Source: Pelodera strongyloides
Taxonomy: Eukaryota > Nematoda > Chromadorea > Rhabditida > Rhabditidae
Length of the DNA: 64,000 nt
NCBI GenBank assembly: GCA_036852015.1
Contig: JAANDG010000164.1
Span: forward strand, 186,001-250,000
Direction of reading: 5' to 3'
Positions 52,581 to 64,000 of the stretch are shown here, in pieces (within the stretch, counting starts at the first letter, position 1; the number at the start of each line of letters is the position of its first letter). A program made the translations under genes and the position numbers. The notes beneath the pieces were generated by a model. The model did not search any database and was not told the origin of the DNA. It saw nothing but the letters and a program-made list of their open reading frames with translations.

Positions 52581-53927
52581 TCTACTTTTAGTGCGGTATG
52601 TAGGACTGTTAGTAGGTCTGTACTTCGTAACCGTAAAATCAGTCTCTATGACTGCGTTTCCTAACCTATTTCCATGCATTCACTTCAATGTTCAATATCA
52701 TTCACAGGTCAACGGGGACTTATCTCTCTGAATCATATTATTTTTTTGACCTTGGTTCTGTTTGTTTATTTACCTTATATTCGGATTCTTTATGGTCTTG
52801 TTTGTGTTTTTTGTGCCAGTGACACGAGGTTCAGAAAAGCTGCATCGTGCTCTATATCTAGGTCATATGGTAGTTCACGCATACGCATTTCCTAGTATCC
52901 TAGTATTATGCTTATTAATAAGGAGTTTTCCTTGAATTGTATTAATTTAAAGGAGCAAAGGAAAGGAGGTGTCTTGACAATTGTAATCTGTATGGTTTTT
53001 TTTGGTTTTCCTGTAGTTAGTAGTTCTGGAGTGAAAATTCGGCACTGTATATTACTGTATATTACGGCTAATTATAGGATTTGTATGCTAAATGTTAGAC
53101 GAGATCTAGAGCAAGAAATGGAAGCTCAGATCTAATTATCAGATGTATACATTCCTAATTGATTGACGTGGTGGAGCTTCTCTGTTCTGTTATTCTTTTT
53201 CCTTACAATTAGTTAACTGAATGAACTTCTGGCTCACGCTTTCGCTGCTGGATTCTTAACGGTTCATTGTCGGGTTATGCTTATGCGTTATGCTTGTCTA
53301 TCCAACAAGAACAATCCAACTTTTGTCCCTTACCCTTACCTATGTCGACATTTTCTAAAGACGTGTGCTGTGTACTAGAATGACCTTCAAAATAGCGTCG
53401 TCTTGTAGTCTTGAGACTAGTTTTGTTGATTCCTCTCCGTCTCCGCCTAGTTTACTACCATAATTGGTACAACAAACGGTTAGTTCCTGTTTACGTCTTT
53501 TTCCCCGTACGTCCGTAGGATAGTTTGGAACAGACTACGCGGTTAACGATTTAAGTCACTCATTTTCGGGATATCTTACTAAACCATAGGTCTTCCCTTC
53601 CTTGCTTCCTTGTTTGTGTTTGTGTTTCTTCTTCACGCTTGTGTAGAATTCTGTTTATTATTATTTAAATCTACTTGTAAGGTAAGACTAAATGTGAGGG
53701 GTCGTAGTGTGGGGGCGCGCAGGGGTGCAAGCAAAGCGTTTGACCAATCCCTTCTATGCTAATTCTAATCCGCACGCGGTCGCTGCAACCCAAACAAACG
53801 ATGCTTCCTCTAAACTTGGAAGACGTGTTAGGAGGTATGAATATTTGTAGTGTCTTAGCTGTTGGCATGCAATACGGGGGAGGGGAGCTCTTTTCAAAAA
53901 TTCAAAAATATATTGTAACTAGATTTT

Positions 53928-54086
53928 TTAAAGCGAACTATCGGCCGGCTTTTGAAACACATCGTGAACAACTGAATTTTATGTATTTATGCTAATTTGC
54001 TCTATTTTTTATTCTAATTTGTGTTCATTTGCATAAACTGCATAGAATTCTGGTCTATTCACAAACCGGCCGGTATTTCGCTTTAA
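53928..54086. mobile_element. TTAA-flanked foldback MITE, family A (copy 8)
   Basis: TTAAAGCGAACTATCGGCCG to CCGGCCGGTATTTCGCTTTAA; typical interior. Confidence 0.85.
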
Positions 54087-55126
54087 AGAAAAGGTGTGAA
54101 CTTGACCTAAATTTATGTTAATAGAAATGACCTAATCTTGTGAAGAATATTAGACAGACAAACGAATTCATTCTTATTAGTTATTTATTTGTCTCTAAAT
54201 CAATGAAAAATGAATGTCTTTCCCTCCATATTCGATATTCTTTAGTTCCCAGCGCACAAGTTCAAAAAGAAAGCGCTTCTAAAAGATAAGGAACTGTGTG
54301 GGCAGGGCAGTGTGGGGTTTATAGTTTAATGGACACTGGGATAAACTCCACTTTCTCACTCTTATCTTTTTTACATTTGTTAGTAAGCCACACCCGTTTA
54401 TGTTTTTACAATCTTTTTTTTTGGTGTATATTGTATATTGTATTGTTATTCAGTAACACGTACATTACATTCTTTTATAGGTGCCCGATTTTTTCAATTT
54501 TATGCATTTGTCGCGTTGGCGAATTTCCCTTTTTTTGTCGATATTATTGGGTGTTTCTTGAATTTTAATTCTATTTCTATGGCGTAAGCGTTGGACTGGT
54601 TAATGTGAAATATTGTCTTACTGTAGATGATATTGATTATATCGTATGCCTTTGGTCTCTGTCTTCCCGATGTATATACTTCGTGTTAATTCTTATTGTT
54701 GAACTCCATTTGATCCTCGTGTCCTCTTTCCATCATAACTAGTGTTTTGGACTGTTTGTATGTTTTGAAATCGGGATTATTTTGAGCCGTCATATATGTA
54801 AATAGCACAACTGCACAACATTATTTGATTATTACGTGAACAGTTCGTGAATCAATTTCCTTGTGATTCTATTGATCTGCACCCCTGCACCTGACTTGTG
54901 AATTCAATTCAACTTTTGACCATTCGCACGTTTTGATGAGGAATTAACACTTTTGATCCACTCACTAGTCGTTTTGATCCCCTCTTCTTGTGAAACATCT
55001 GATCTGCATACATACTTGTCTGTGTATTCATTTCGTTTTCTTCATGTGTCGATTGACTACTGTCGTTCTCTTGTTTAGACCTTTTCGGCTTCTGACTTGT
55101 TCCCCAATATTTTGATTCCCTTGCAG

Positions 55127-55225
55127 GGTATCCCAGAGGGTGAACTCGGAGTGGAGAAGATCCCCGTGGCAGTTAACGGTCACAAGGATCACCCTCGAAC
55201 CACAAGAAAAGGTTTGATACCTTAG
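55127..55225 (+). CDS. Orphan candidate exon upstream of GALNT
   Basis: After a good acceptor (ttgattcccttgcag) the frame reads GIPEGELGVEKIPVAVNGHK and DHPRTTRK, then either a gtttga donor after 55211 or a TAG stop at 55223-55225. Composition and codon use look coding. Joined to GALNT through an alternative acceptor at 55456 it would stay in frame with the GALNT start Met, but that acceptor is weak and such a long cytosolic N-terminus is not usual. It could instead be the last exon of an unseen upstream gene. Confidence 0.35.
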   Translation, partial: GIPEGELGVEKIPVAVNGHKDHPRTTRKGLIP

Positions 55226-55466
55226 CTTATATTTGGTCCCGCTTAATATTACATTTAAATAAACTACCATTTTACGAAAATGGTTGGGTGATAAAGATGT
55301 TGGAGAGCGGAGAGGGAGAGAGAGAGGAACTGATCGTAAGCATAACATAAAGTAGCTAAAACGGTTGCGCGAGGCATCGTGTTTCAAGAGATACGATGAC
55401 TTACTGATGGTTTCGTGAAGTCATTGAAGTGTGCAGTCAGATGAATTACCATTAGTTTCCTTCAGT

Positions 55467-58400
55467 ATGTTCCCGGCTCGTCGGCGGTCTCTGGTCGTCA
55501 AGTTCCTCTTGTTGATTCCGGCCGTCTGGTTACTCGCATTGGTCTACTACGCTACAACTGAAAATGCGAGTAATAGCAATCAGGTTTGTCTACGCTTATG
55601 TTAGGGTGTTGCTTATAATTGGTTCGTGTACCAGTTCATGTTACGCTTGTTTAAGTACTTTGTGCAAAAAAAGTTTTTTTCTAGGTCGATCCTGGAGTTG
55701 TGGCACCACAGCGAAGTCACTCGAATCAACTGCAGGTACATTCTTTGAATTTGATGTTAGGTGAGCTTAAAGCGAAATACCGGTCGGTTTTTGAAACGTA
55801 ACGAGTACGCCAACATTCTTATACAGCATATGCAAATGATCATAAATTAGAATAAAAACTAGACCCCGTTTTGCATAGATGCCTAGAAATGTAAGTATTT
55901 GAAATGCGTTTCAAAAACCGGCCGGTATTTCGCTTTAAGTAAGTTTGAAGCCTTGGAGTGATAATCGATGTCATTTGTGTTTGATACAACGTACTTGTTT
56001 CCTTTCGTATTTTCTCCATCTTTTAGGGTTTCGGACCTCCAATGAAAATGAATCCTGATGAAGAACAAATAGAAGAGAAAAGAGAAGAGGACGATGGGAA
56101 GGTAGAGTTTTTATTTTATTTCAGTTTATTTATTAAATGTGTTCCGTGTGCAGTCGGCAGTCTACGCCATAATTCGCTAGAATTGGTGTATAGTCGTGCA
56201 GCAGTTTGTTTTTACAATTACAATCTGTTGATGCTATTTCAGGCAGCGATGCCAAAGCCCAAGTTTATTGTCGATCCAAATGACCCAATTTATAAGAAGG
56301 GAGATCCCGAACAGGCGGGAGAAGCAGGAAAAGCCGTTAAAGTGGATAAGACGGTATGCCGCTTAGTTTTGGCACTTAATCCTTAGTGCACTTTGTTCCT
56401 TATGGTAACGTTGTTATTGCGAGCGCTGCTTTTCCGTTGTAACTGATTTTAGCGTTGTGCATCGTCTTAGTGAAAATTTTACGTGAATCAATTCCTATCC
56501 CAAGTCATTAGTTTTGGGCAAGCGGTCTTTCGATTGAGCCCTTTTCACGCGACATTTTGTACATTGTCGATATGTTTCAGAAATTATCGCCAGAGGAAAA
56601 GAAGATATACGACAAGGGATTCACGAATAACGCCTTTAATCAGTATGCATCAGACATGATCTCAGTGCACAGAAGTCTGCCGAATGATGTTGATAAAGAG
56701 TGAGTTATTTTTGTTGCCTCCTTCCTGCACGACGTACGTCGATAGACTCACGTTACGGATATAAGTGCGACAGCGAAATGTGGTGGTATAGTAAAGTTAT
56801 AATCCACATTACCGTATGAAACGGACGTCGATGCCATCATTATTGGCGTATATGTATTGATTTCTTATTTTTATGTTAAAAACCCTTATTCTTTATGTTA
56901 AAATAACATATAACAGAGAAGATTAACTTCGTTGTTACCTTTATCATCTGCCAGAACAAGATCTGACCACCCACGACACACGTATGAAAAGCAAAAAACA
57001 TAAAATCGCTCTTTTAGATGCAAGGAAGAAAATTATCCGTCTGATCTACCCGACACGTCTGTGATTGTGTGTTTCCACAACGAGGCCTGGAGTGTTTTAT
57101 TGCGAACGGTTCATTCGGTTAGTATTAACATATTATGTTTATGTTTTTTTTTACAGTCTATTCACCTCACTTGAAAACCAAGTTCTAATTCTTCGCTGTT
57201 CATTTGCGGTGTCGCTCATGTTCATGCAAAACTGCAAAACCCCCTTTTTTCGGTTCAACACTCCTGTGCCTTTCAGGTACTAGAACGCACTCCCGATCAT
57301 TTACTGAAGGAAATTATTCTGGTTGACGATTTCTCTGATATGGAGCATACGCGAGGTGAGTATTACATATTTCATTGTCAAGATTCTCTTTCGGCATGTA
57401 AGTACAAGGGAACATCTTCATCGATTACTCTATTTCATATGAACATCGTCGTCGATTACTCCATTTCAGCGCCCCTCGATAACTACGTGTCTCAGTATCC
57501 AAAGGTTCGCATTCTGAGAATGGAGAAGAGGGAAGGACTGATCAGGTGGGCAGTCTTGCGTGTAAAAATGGGTATTGCAAATGCATTTTCGTTGTTGATG
57601 TGTTCACGGTTGGCGCGCCCTGGAGCCAGGAGCTACCGTGACGATACAAGACACCTGACTTGTGTATAAACTGGTATTCATATATCTATTGTCTCAGAGC
57701 TCGTCTGCGCGGTGCCGCAATTGCCAAAGGATCTGTGCTCACGTATCTCGATTCTCACTGTGAATGCATGGAAGGTACGCCGTGTTTTATAATAATAATT
57801 TATTACATCAGGGAGATGCGCACAAAAGCCAACACAGAGTAAAATGTTTGAAAAACAAATGTGATCTTTTGAAAGGAGATAAGGACACAAAAAGTAGGAT
57901 TTTTGGGACTTCTGCGTGTACTAGCCGAGCACTACAAACCCAGTAGCTGAACACTAACACACATAAGCGTGCACAAACCTAGGGTTACGTCAGTGGCTCA
58001 ATTCACCGAACGACCTAGGCGCAATACTTGCATTTATAACTGTGACACGTGTGAGAGTTATGGATAAGACTTTCATTTGGTTGTACGTTGTATTGACATA
58101 ATGACACTGGGTCCAAAACTTGTAGTGTCAACGTAAGTAACGTCTTGTTCTTCAGGCTGGATCGAACCTTTGCTCGCCCGTATCAAGAAAGACCCTTCCA
58201 TTGTTGTCTGTCCTGTCATTGACGTCATCGATGATAACACATTTGAATATCATTACAGGTTTGTAGTTTATAGTTTTGTGACTCGTACCTTATTGAGATG
58301 TTTATTTGACTCTTAGAAAGAGCACAATTTTTATATTCTTAATTCAGCAAAGCCTACTTTACAAATGTTGGTGGATTCGACTGGGGCCTACAGTTCAATT

Positions 58401-61400
58401 GGCATGCAATTCCCGAAAGAGATAGAAAGGGACGGAGGGCTATCGATCCAGTCAGGTAGAGTTTGTGGGATTAGTATTTATAAGTGATATTGATATTATC
58501 ATTATATGATTTCTGCCTCGATGCGTTGTCCAGGCTACTATAATCCTTAGGCGCGCAGCGCGGGAATGCGTAGCCGCGTCCGCGGGAAATGATTGCAAAT
58601 TTGCATTGGAAAATTCGAGACACAGAGAAACCTCTTTTCTGTGTTTCCGCCTTTCCCACGTTAAAAAAGCCATCTGTTTTCCGCGGACGCGGTTACGCAT
58701 TTGCGCGCCGGAGAACGTAGTATCTGCATATTTCATGGAGTCGGTACTTGACTAATGTAACAATTATATCTTTCCGTACCTTTGGAATTTGTTATGGAAC
58801 TAGTGGGGTTGGTTACTAAAGGAAATGTGACTGGGAGGATTATTATGTGAGATTTATTTCAGGTCGCCCACAATGGCTGGTGGTCTCTTCTCAATTGACA
58901 GAGCCTATTTTGAGAAATTGGGAACTTATGACCCAGGCTTTGATATCTGGGGAGGAGAGAACCTAGAGCTTTCTTTCAAGGTTTGTTATATCTGCGCCCA
59001 TTTTGGGCCGTTTTGCACGATGGTCGGATACATATCTGTTAGTTTGGTTGGATAAGTGTGCTACAAAGTTATCATTGGAAGTAAAAGTAGTGTCTGACTT
59101 ATTTCTATGGCTGATTATATTATGTGGCTGAAACATTGTTACCCTTGCACATGTTTAGATTTGGATGTGTGGTGGTACATTGGAAATCGTGCCCTGTTCC
59201 CACGTGGGTCATATCTTCAGGAAGCGTTCTCCATACAAGTGGAGAACGGGAGTCAATGTACTCAAGGTATGGTATTTAAGGTAATTAAGGTACTTACACT
59301 TAGGGTGTTTGTAGGCCTTTAACTATAATAGTATAGTATATTGGTTGCAGCATAACATGCACGAAAAATAAGAAGACTAACATTTATTCGGACTTTTAGC
59401 GTAATTCGATCCGTCTTGCCGAAGTGTGGTTGGATGAATATAAACAGTACTACTACGAGAGGATCAATAATCAGTTGGTGGGACCGTACTTTTGTATAAT
59501 CCATAATTTTGTGTATAATACTTAGACAGCTAACCCCTTAATGGGGATGTGCGTTACTGTAGGTAGTTTGTGTGAAAGAGGCATGTTTCGTTGTGGTTTG
59601 ATAACACCACAAGAGCATTTTGTGACATTGGTTGACATTTTGTGTCACGTAAAAACTTGGCGCGCGCTATGAAATTATCTTGAAATTGATGCGTTTGAGG
59701 GAGATTATGGAGATATATCTTCGCGCAAGTCCCTCCGTGAGAATCTGGGATGTAAGTCGTTCAAGTGGTATCTGGATAACATTTTCCCCGAACTGTTTGT
59801 GCCCGGCGACTCGATTGCCAAAGGAGAGGTTGGTTGGATTATCTTTATCTTTAGTCCTGTTATCCCTTCATATATTTCGGACTCTGGGGCGCTGTGAATT
59901 TGCTATGGTGCGTTGGCAGGTTAGAGCGAAATACCGGCCGGTTTTTGAAACTCATCGTGGACAAGCAAAGTTGCTCGAATTTAACTCGATTTTTTATTCT
60001 AATTTATGTTCATTTGCATAAGCTGTATGAGAATGCTACTGTACTCAATGCGTTTCAAAAACCGGCCAGTATTTCGCTTTAAGCGTTACCGCAGCTATAT
60101 TGTTAGAATATTAGAATCACTTAGTTAATCCTATAATCGAAAAATTCACAGCGCTCCAGCTAGTGATTATCATCTATCTCGTTTTCTCTCTGTAATGAGG
60201 AAGGGTAACCAGAAATTGAATTGAAGAGAAGTATTTTTTTATGCATACATTGGTTGTTTGGTTACCCTTCCCTCGTTATATTCTCTCTATTCTTTTTGGG
60301 ACTGGTGCTACAAATCTACAAATTGAATCTTTGTTTTCGAATTATTCTTATCTATTATACTCTATCACGCTTTGTAGATTTTTCTACTATTTTATTGGAT
60401 GTATAGGCTTTGTGGTGCTACTTTCATATGGCTTTTTGTTTATGATTTTGCGTTTGTTGCACTATGCACAGTGGGTTTTATTAGTGGTTTGTTATTTATT
60501 TCGCACCACAGAGCAGATACTTCAATCGTCTTCTTCTTTTCTTTGTTTCAGTGTTTCTACATTGGCTAAATTCATGGTGTTTATTCATTATGCTAATGGG
60601 TCCCCTTGGTCTTTATCAATCTGCATATTGTATCCCCTTGCTTTCCTACGGAATTCACTTCCCCTATTTATGGTGGGTGTATCTCCCTGCTGTCTGTTCT
60701 TCTTTTCTATCTTTCAAACACTTGTTCAGTGAATATTTGCCTTTTTAGGTAGTAATCATTCGAACGATCTGTCATTTCGTCATTTGTTGCTTTGCGTACT
60801 TATTGTTTATGTTGGTGATTGGTGGCTTTGATGTCTTGTTTCGGTATAGCCGACGGGTTAGTTCTCACTGGGAATTGGTCACTTTCTTGGACTTGTCAGA
60901 GCTACTCCAAGAAGTGATGAATCCCCCCATAATAGTTAGAATACGTGGGTTGGTCCGTCCTTGTACTTTCTGCTCTCCCCCCACAGTACGCCTACATACA
61001 CTACACGAATATTGTGCATACACACGGACACGCCTACTTTTTGTTTCACCACTTGTTTTTTTTGCGCATTTTTTCACTTTTTCAGCAGTCTATGTGTAGT
61101 TAAATTGGTTAGTTCGCGCACATTTTTTTCCATGCAAATTTCATTCCCTTCTCAAAAAGCGTGTCGTGTGTATGTGAATATCTGTGTAGTAGTGTATAGT
61201 AATTGTACTCTGGGAGGTATTGTCTCCTCGAAGTGCGAAACCTATATTTTGTGATTTCTCTACAATTTTCTTGTACAGAAATCATCCCCAAATGCGGCAT
61301 TTCTCCGATCCCCTGCTATATTCCATTGCTGTCCCTTTGTTTGAACACGCCTCTCGAGTAACAGTCAGATCTTAACACGAAATATCCTTGGTTCTCGGTT

Positions 61401-64000
61401 CTTCTACATTCTACCCCCCTTTTTGCTGTGTCCTGTGTGTGGTTGGTTGTTTTGGCTTACGGTATGCGGTGTGAACTACTATGACGTCATGTGTTGCCCC
61501 ATTGCTACACTCTTTTTTTGTATTGTATTGTTACAAAAACCCTTTTGGTTTTCCTTGAAGTTACTAAGGATTAGTTGCTGTGCACTGTTTCGTCTCCAAA
61601 TGCATATCACCGCTGTTTTCCCTTCAATCGACGAGTACGCAACAATTGCCGCCGGACTCGAGGATCTGCACTCATCAACTTGTTTGGTGTATGTGTATAG
61701 CTTCAGCCTTAGGCTTAGGCTTAGCATGTCATGTTAGTTATTTTTATGCGCCGTACAAGAAGGATGTTCTCCGTTTTTTCTTGCATGCAAGGGGTTTTTG
61801 TACAATTGGAAAAGCTGACAATTTCTCAACTTTAAAGGACCCAAGGATCGATATTTTACTGCACGAAATGAGTGAATTGTGTATTTATAGTTGTTTGAAA
61901 GTGTACTATGCATTATTTTTGTTCCCATTAATGTTAGTGCATGTCTGATTGATTTTCCTTTTGTGTGCCTTTGAGAATGTGAGTGTTCTGAGCATGTATT
62001 CGAGTATCCACCGACAAACTAAAGGATCTGCCTCTGAAGCATATTTGACGCGTTCACCAACACATAGGGAGTCGGGAGTCCTCCCTAGGCGCATGAGCCT
62101 GAATCTCTTCTGCCCTCGCACTTTCTACGGACTCTTTAGCTCCCTGGGGAGGCCAGGAAGGGCTCCCTGAGTGTTGGTGAATACGGCCTAAGTTTTCTCC
62201 GTGGAGGGAGGCGAATCAGTAGAGAGTGTTTTTTCGGATATAGTTTGTCGGTGTGTTGCAACCCCATAGTATGTTGTCCATAATACTGTTCTGATTGTTG
62301 TTGTTGACCTAATCCCGCCCATAATCTCACCCTCTCCTCTCTCTCTCTCTTTTTCATTTAAAAACTCTTCTCTTATTGATACATAAATCTAATGCGGATC
62401 GGAGAAATGGCGCGTTTGAGGTTCGCAATCTTGGGGACAACGGCAGGAAGTGTCTGGACAGCGCCGTGAACAAGCACGACAAGAACAAACCCGTCGGTCT
62501 CTACCCCTGCCATGGTCAAGGAGGCAATCAGGTACTGTAGCGGGAGGGGAATACGGTAGATGTTTAGATACGGTCACTCGTACCCGGACAGTCCAACCCT
62601 CAATGTGTGGATGCCTCGGTGGGAGAGGATGATGATCAGGAGAAGCCCGTGGGCATGTATCCGTGCCATGACCAGGGCGGAAATCAGGTAGGCAAGGGGG
62701 CTGAAAATGGGTCCTGTGCTACGAGGAGATGGCCTTGTGCTCATTTGGTCCACAGAGGGCCGAGATTACTGTATTGATATTCGAGTGCATGCTGTGCAAG
62801 GGTGTGTGTGGTAGGCGGGAACTTGTGTGCAAGGGATGCAGGCCGTGGTATGTCCAGTCCAGACACTATATCTCTACCCTCTCTATATTCCTCTCTGTCC
62901 CTCCTCATGCATAAAGATGTATTTTTAGTTGTGATGTTCAGTTTTGGAATAATGAGTTATCTTCCAAGGGCCTTATTTTGAAAATGGATTCAGTTTTTTT
63001 TGTTGCCGTCCCGTTCCTTGTTCCTGTAGCTGTCATAGTCGAAATGACCTTGAGATTTGATAGATTTATCGTGCTAATACGGTCTCCCTCTCCCTCTCTC
63101 TCTTTCTCTCCACCTCTTTTTATAAGTAAGGCGTATTTACATAGCAATGCATATAATTTCAAATAATTTTCTCGTTCTTCGTTTGTCTCTCTGATCTAGA
63201 TTATAATTGTCTCCTCCGTGTATTCTTCTCCTCATTTGCATATTCCTGCCAGGTTCGGAATGCGGGCGGGGGTTCCAAGCAGTGTCTGGACTATGCATCC
63301 CACGGCAACAAGGCAGATGCGAGAGTGGGACTCTACTGGTGTCATAACCAGGGCGGTAACCAGGTGAGGGGTACCATGGTACCAGAGGTAAATGAGTGAG
63401 AGTGTCAGGCAATCAGGCAGTCGTTAGAGATCTATGAGTTGCATTTTCTGATTATTGGTTTCATGGTAAGTGGCTAAGTCTTGTTGAACACGGGGTTTAC
63501 ACGAGAGGGTGAAGAGAAACACCCTTGCACAGCAGCACATCAAAAGCAGCGAGTATTTGATGTCAAATTTTGATGAAACGAAACGGAGGTAGGCGGTTTT
63601 TTGAGATTGCTAGGTTCGGTTGCCTGAAAATGGTCAATGACTTGTGAGGCAAGAAAAGGGAATAATAGGATAATACATTTATGGGTTGAAAATTGAAACC
63701 GGTTGATTCCCGGAATTTCGAAATTTAATGGTTTAATGCGAAATTTAATGGTAGGAGTAAAAACTGGGTATTTTATGTTTTGGCATTGTTATCGTATAGA
63801 AGTGTAGTTATGTTTATCTATGGTAAGAGGGGGTTAATGTAATGATAAGCAAGAAGCTGCTATCATATGATGATCGATTCTCGTCCAATTGCTTCTTATT
63901 TAGTATTGGATGTACTCGAAGGACGGTGAGATCCGTCGTGACGAGAGTTGTGTGGACTACGCCGGCCAAGATGTCATGATCTTCCCCTGTCACGGAATGA
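55467..64000 (+). CDS. Polypeptide N-acetylgalactosaminyltransferase (GT27, ricin-type lectin tail), 3' end beyond window
   Basis: Exons: 55467-55583, 55685-55735, 56027-56101, 56243-56353, 56581-56699, 57018-57117, 57277-57355, 57470-57545, 57698-57774, 58156-58258, 58348-58455, 58863-58980, 59159-59266, 59400-59477, 59700-59828, then lectin exons 62421-62531, 62592-62687, 63253-63363 and 63904 onward. It is a type II Golgi enzyme: MFPARRRS, membrane anchor [18 protein letters not shown], then an acidic stem. The catalytic part has [27 protein letters not shown], the DxH metal site [20 protein letters not shown] and [24 protein letters not shown] and [16 protein letters not shown] follow. 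It transfers GalNAc to Ser/Thr of mucin-type glycoproteins. The C-terminal lectin domain begins with three alternative-looking exons (see findings). The last QxW repeat runs off the right edge. I cannot assign the paralogue. Confidence 0.93.
55767..55938. mobile_element. TTAA-flanked foldback MITE, family A (copy 9)
   Basis: TTAAAGCGAAATACCGGTCGG to CCGGCCGGTATTTCGCTTTAA. It lies in GALNT intron 2. Confidence 0.88.
58553..58710. mobile_element. GC-rich foldback element
   Basis: GCGCGC..GCGTAGCCGCGTCCGCGG at the left is mirrored by CCGCGGACGCGGTTACGC..TTGCGCGC at the right. It is clearly GC-richer than its surroundings. Single copy in the window, in a GALNT intron. Confidence 0.7.
59921..60082. 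mobile_element. TTAA-type foldback MITE, family A (copy 10)
   Basis: TTAGAGCGAAATACCGGCCG to CCGGCCAGTATTTCGCTTTAA; left target mutated to TTAG, as in copy 3. It lies in the large GALNT intron before the lectin exons. Confidence 0.85.
62047..62189. mobile_element. Foldback element, family D, copy 3
   Basis: CGTTCACCAACACATAGGGAG is mirrored by CCCTGAGTGTTGGTGAATACG + GCC; the interior has AGCTCCCTGGGGAGGCCAGG as in copy 1. GALNT intron. Confidence 0.75.
62421..63363 (+). other. Three tandem versions of the first lectin-repeat exon of GALNT
   Basis: Exon a (62421-62531, 37 codons) reads [13 protein letters not shown] ... [13 protein letters not shown]. Exon b (62592-62687, 32 codons) reads [11 protein letters not shown] ... 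[13 protein letters not shown]. Exon c (63253-63363, 37 codons) reads [13 protein letters not shown] ... [13 protein letters not shown]. All three start and end in phase 0, and each alone joins ...GE from exon 59700-59828 to [13 protein letters not shown] in exon 63904, giving a normal QxW repeat. Exon b is shorter and lacks the first strand. This is the layout of mutually exclusive exons. Confidence 0.8.
63095..63115. repeat. Short CT-rich microsatellite
   Basis: CTCCCTCTCTCTCTTTCTCTC in a GALNT intron; it may also act as part of a pyrimidine tract upstream of lectin exon c, though it is about 140 bases away. Confidence 0.5.

Larger units (their letters stand above)
44615..55126. other. 10.5-kb stretch without a convincing gene
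   Basis: The plus strand is pyrimidine-rich, as are the introns of the plus-strand genes ABCE1 and GALNT. It contains the ABCE1 3' UTR (AATAAA at 45204), four TTAA MITEs, a poly-C tract, CT microsatellites and small minisatellites. I scanned the open frames and none has protein-like features or splice support. It may be a long intron leading to the orphan exon at 55127, or intergenic. Confidence 0.5.

Noticed and set aside
52223..52679. Ser/Leu or Arg/Glu repeat open frames
   Set aside because: Artefacts of CT microsatellites.
60241..60732. 163-aa hydrophobic open frame in the GALNT intron
   Set aside because: T-rich intronic DNA yields Phe/Leu/Tyr-rich frames by chance; no start context or family features.

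Overview
This window reads as nuclear DNA of an invertebrate animal. It is AT-rich, its genes are split into many short exons with GT-AG introns, and it carries animal-typical genes: a GalNAc-transferase with a lectin tail, TMEM138 of the ciliary transition zone, a HIRIP3-type histone chaperone and a DUSP22-type phosphatase. I cannot name the phylum from sequence alone. I rebuilt the gene models by eye from splice sites, reading phase and family similarity; most exon chains close in phase without forcing.

Layout. (1) 1078-5241, minus: acidic/lysine-rich HIRIP3-like histone chaperone with the conserved domain at its C-terminus. (2) 5906-14412, minus: DUSP22/15-type dual-specificity phosphatase in 8 exons. 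Its 5.8 kb third intron contains a complete, unrecognised 18-exon gene on the opposite strand (8561-13371, about 673 aa). (3) 15308-32206, minus: RRP5/PDCD11, the S1-HAT ribosome-biogenesis scaffold, in 40 exons. It carries a five-exon internal tandem duplication. One 4.9 kb intron holds a Penelope-like retroelement with an N-terminal GIY-YIG domain (about 21.8-24.6 kb) next to a 12-copy 42-bp satellite. (4) 33011-34073, minus: small unrecognised single-pass membrane protein of 142 aa. (5) 35024-36681, plus: TMEM138, 5 exons. (6) 38081-44614, plus: ABCE1/RLI1, 18 exons, complete. (7) About 44.6-55.1 kb: no convincing gene, pyrimidine-rich on the plus strand, with MITEs, microsatellites and one orphan candidate exon. 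(8) 55467 to the window end, plus: polypeptide GalNAc-transferase, running off the right edge, with three alternative-looking versions of its first lectin-repeat exon.

The repeats form a coherent set. At least ten copies of one 140-190 bp foldback element and two of a second share the same ends (TTAA + AGCGAAAT) and sit on TTAA targets. A 395-bp foldback also ends in TTAA. Other foldback families, a tRNA-derived SINE candidate and several exon-end 'ghost' duplications fill the introns.

ABCE1 (ribosome recycling) and RRP5 (rRNA processing) are housekeeping ribosome genes; otherwise the genes share no pathway. The points most worth a second look are the permuted Penelope-like element with its hairpin satellite, the duplicated RRP5 module, the nested unknown gene, the GALNT alternative exons and the TTAA MITE families.
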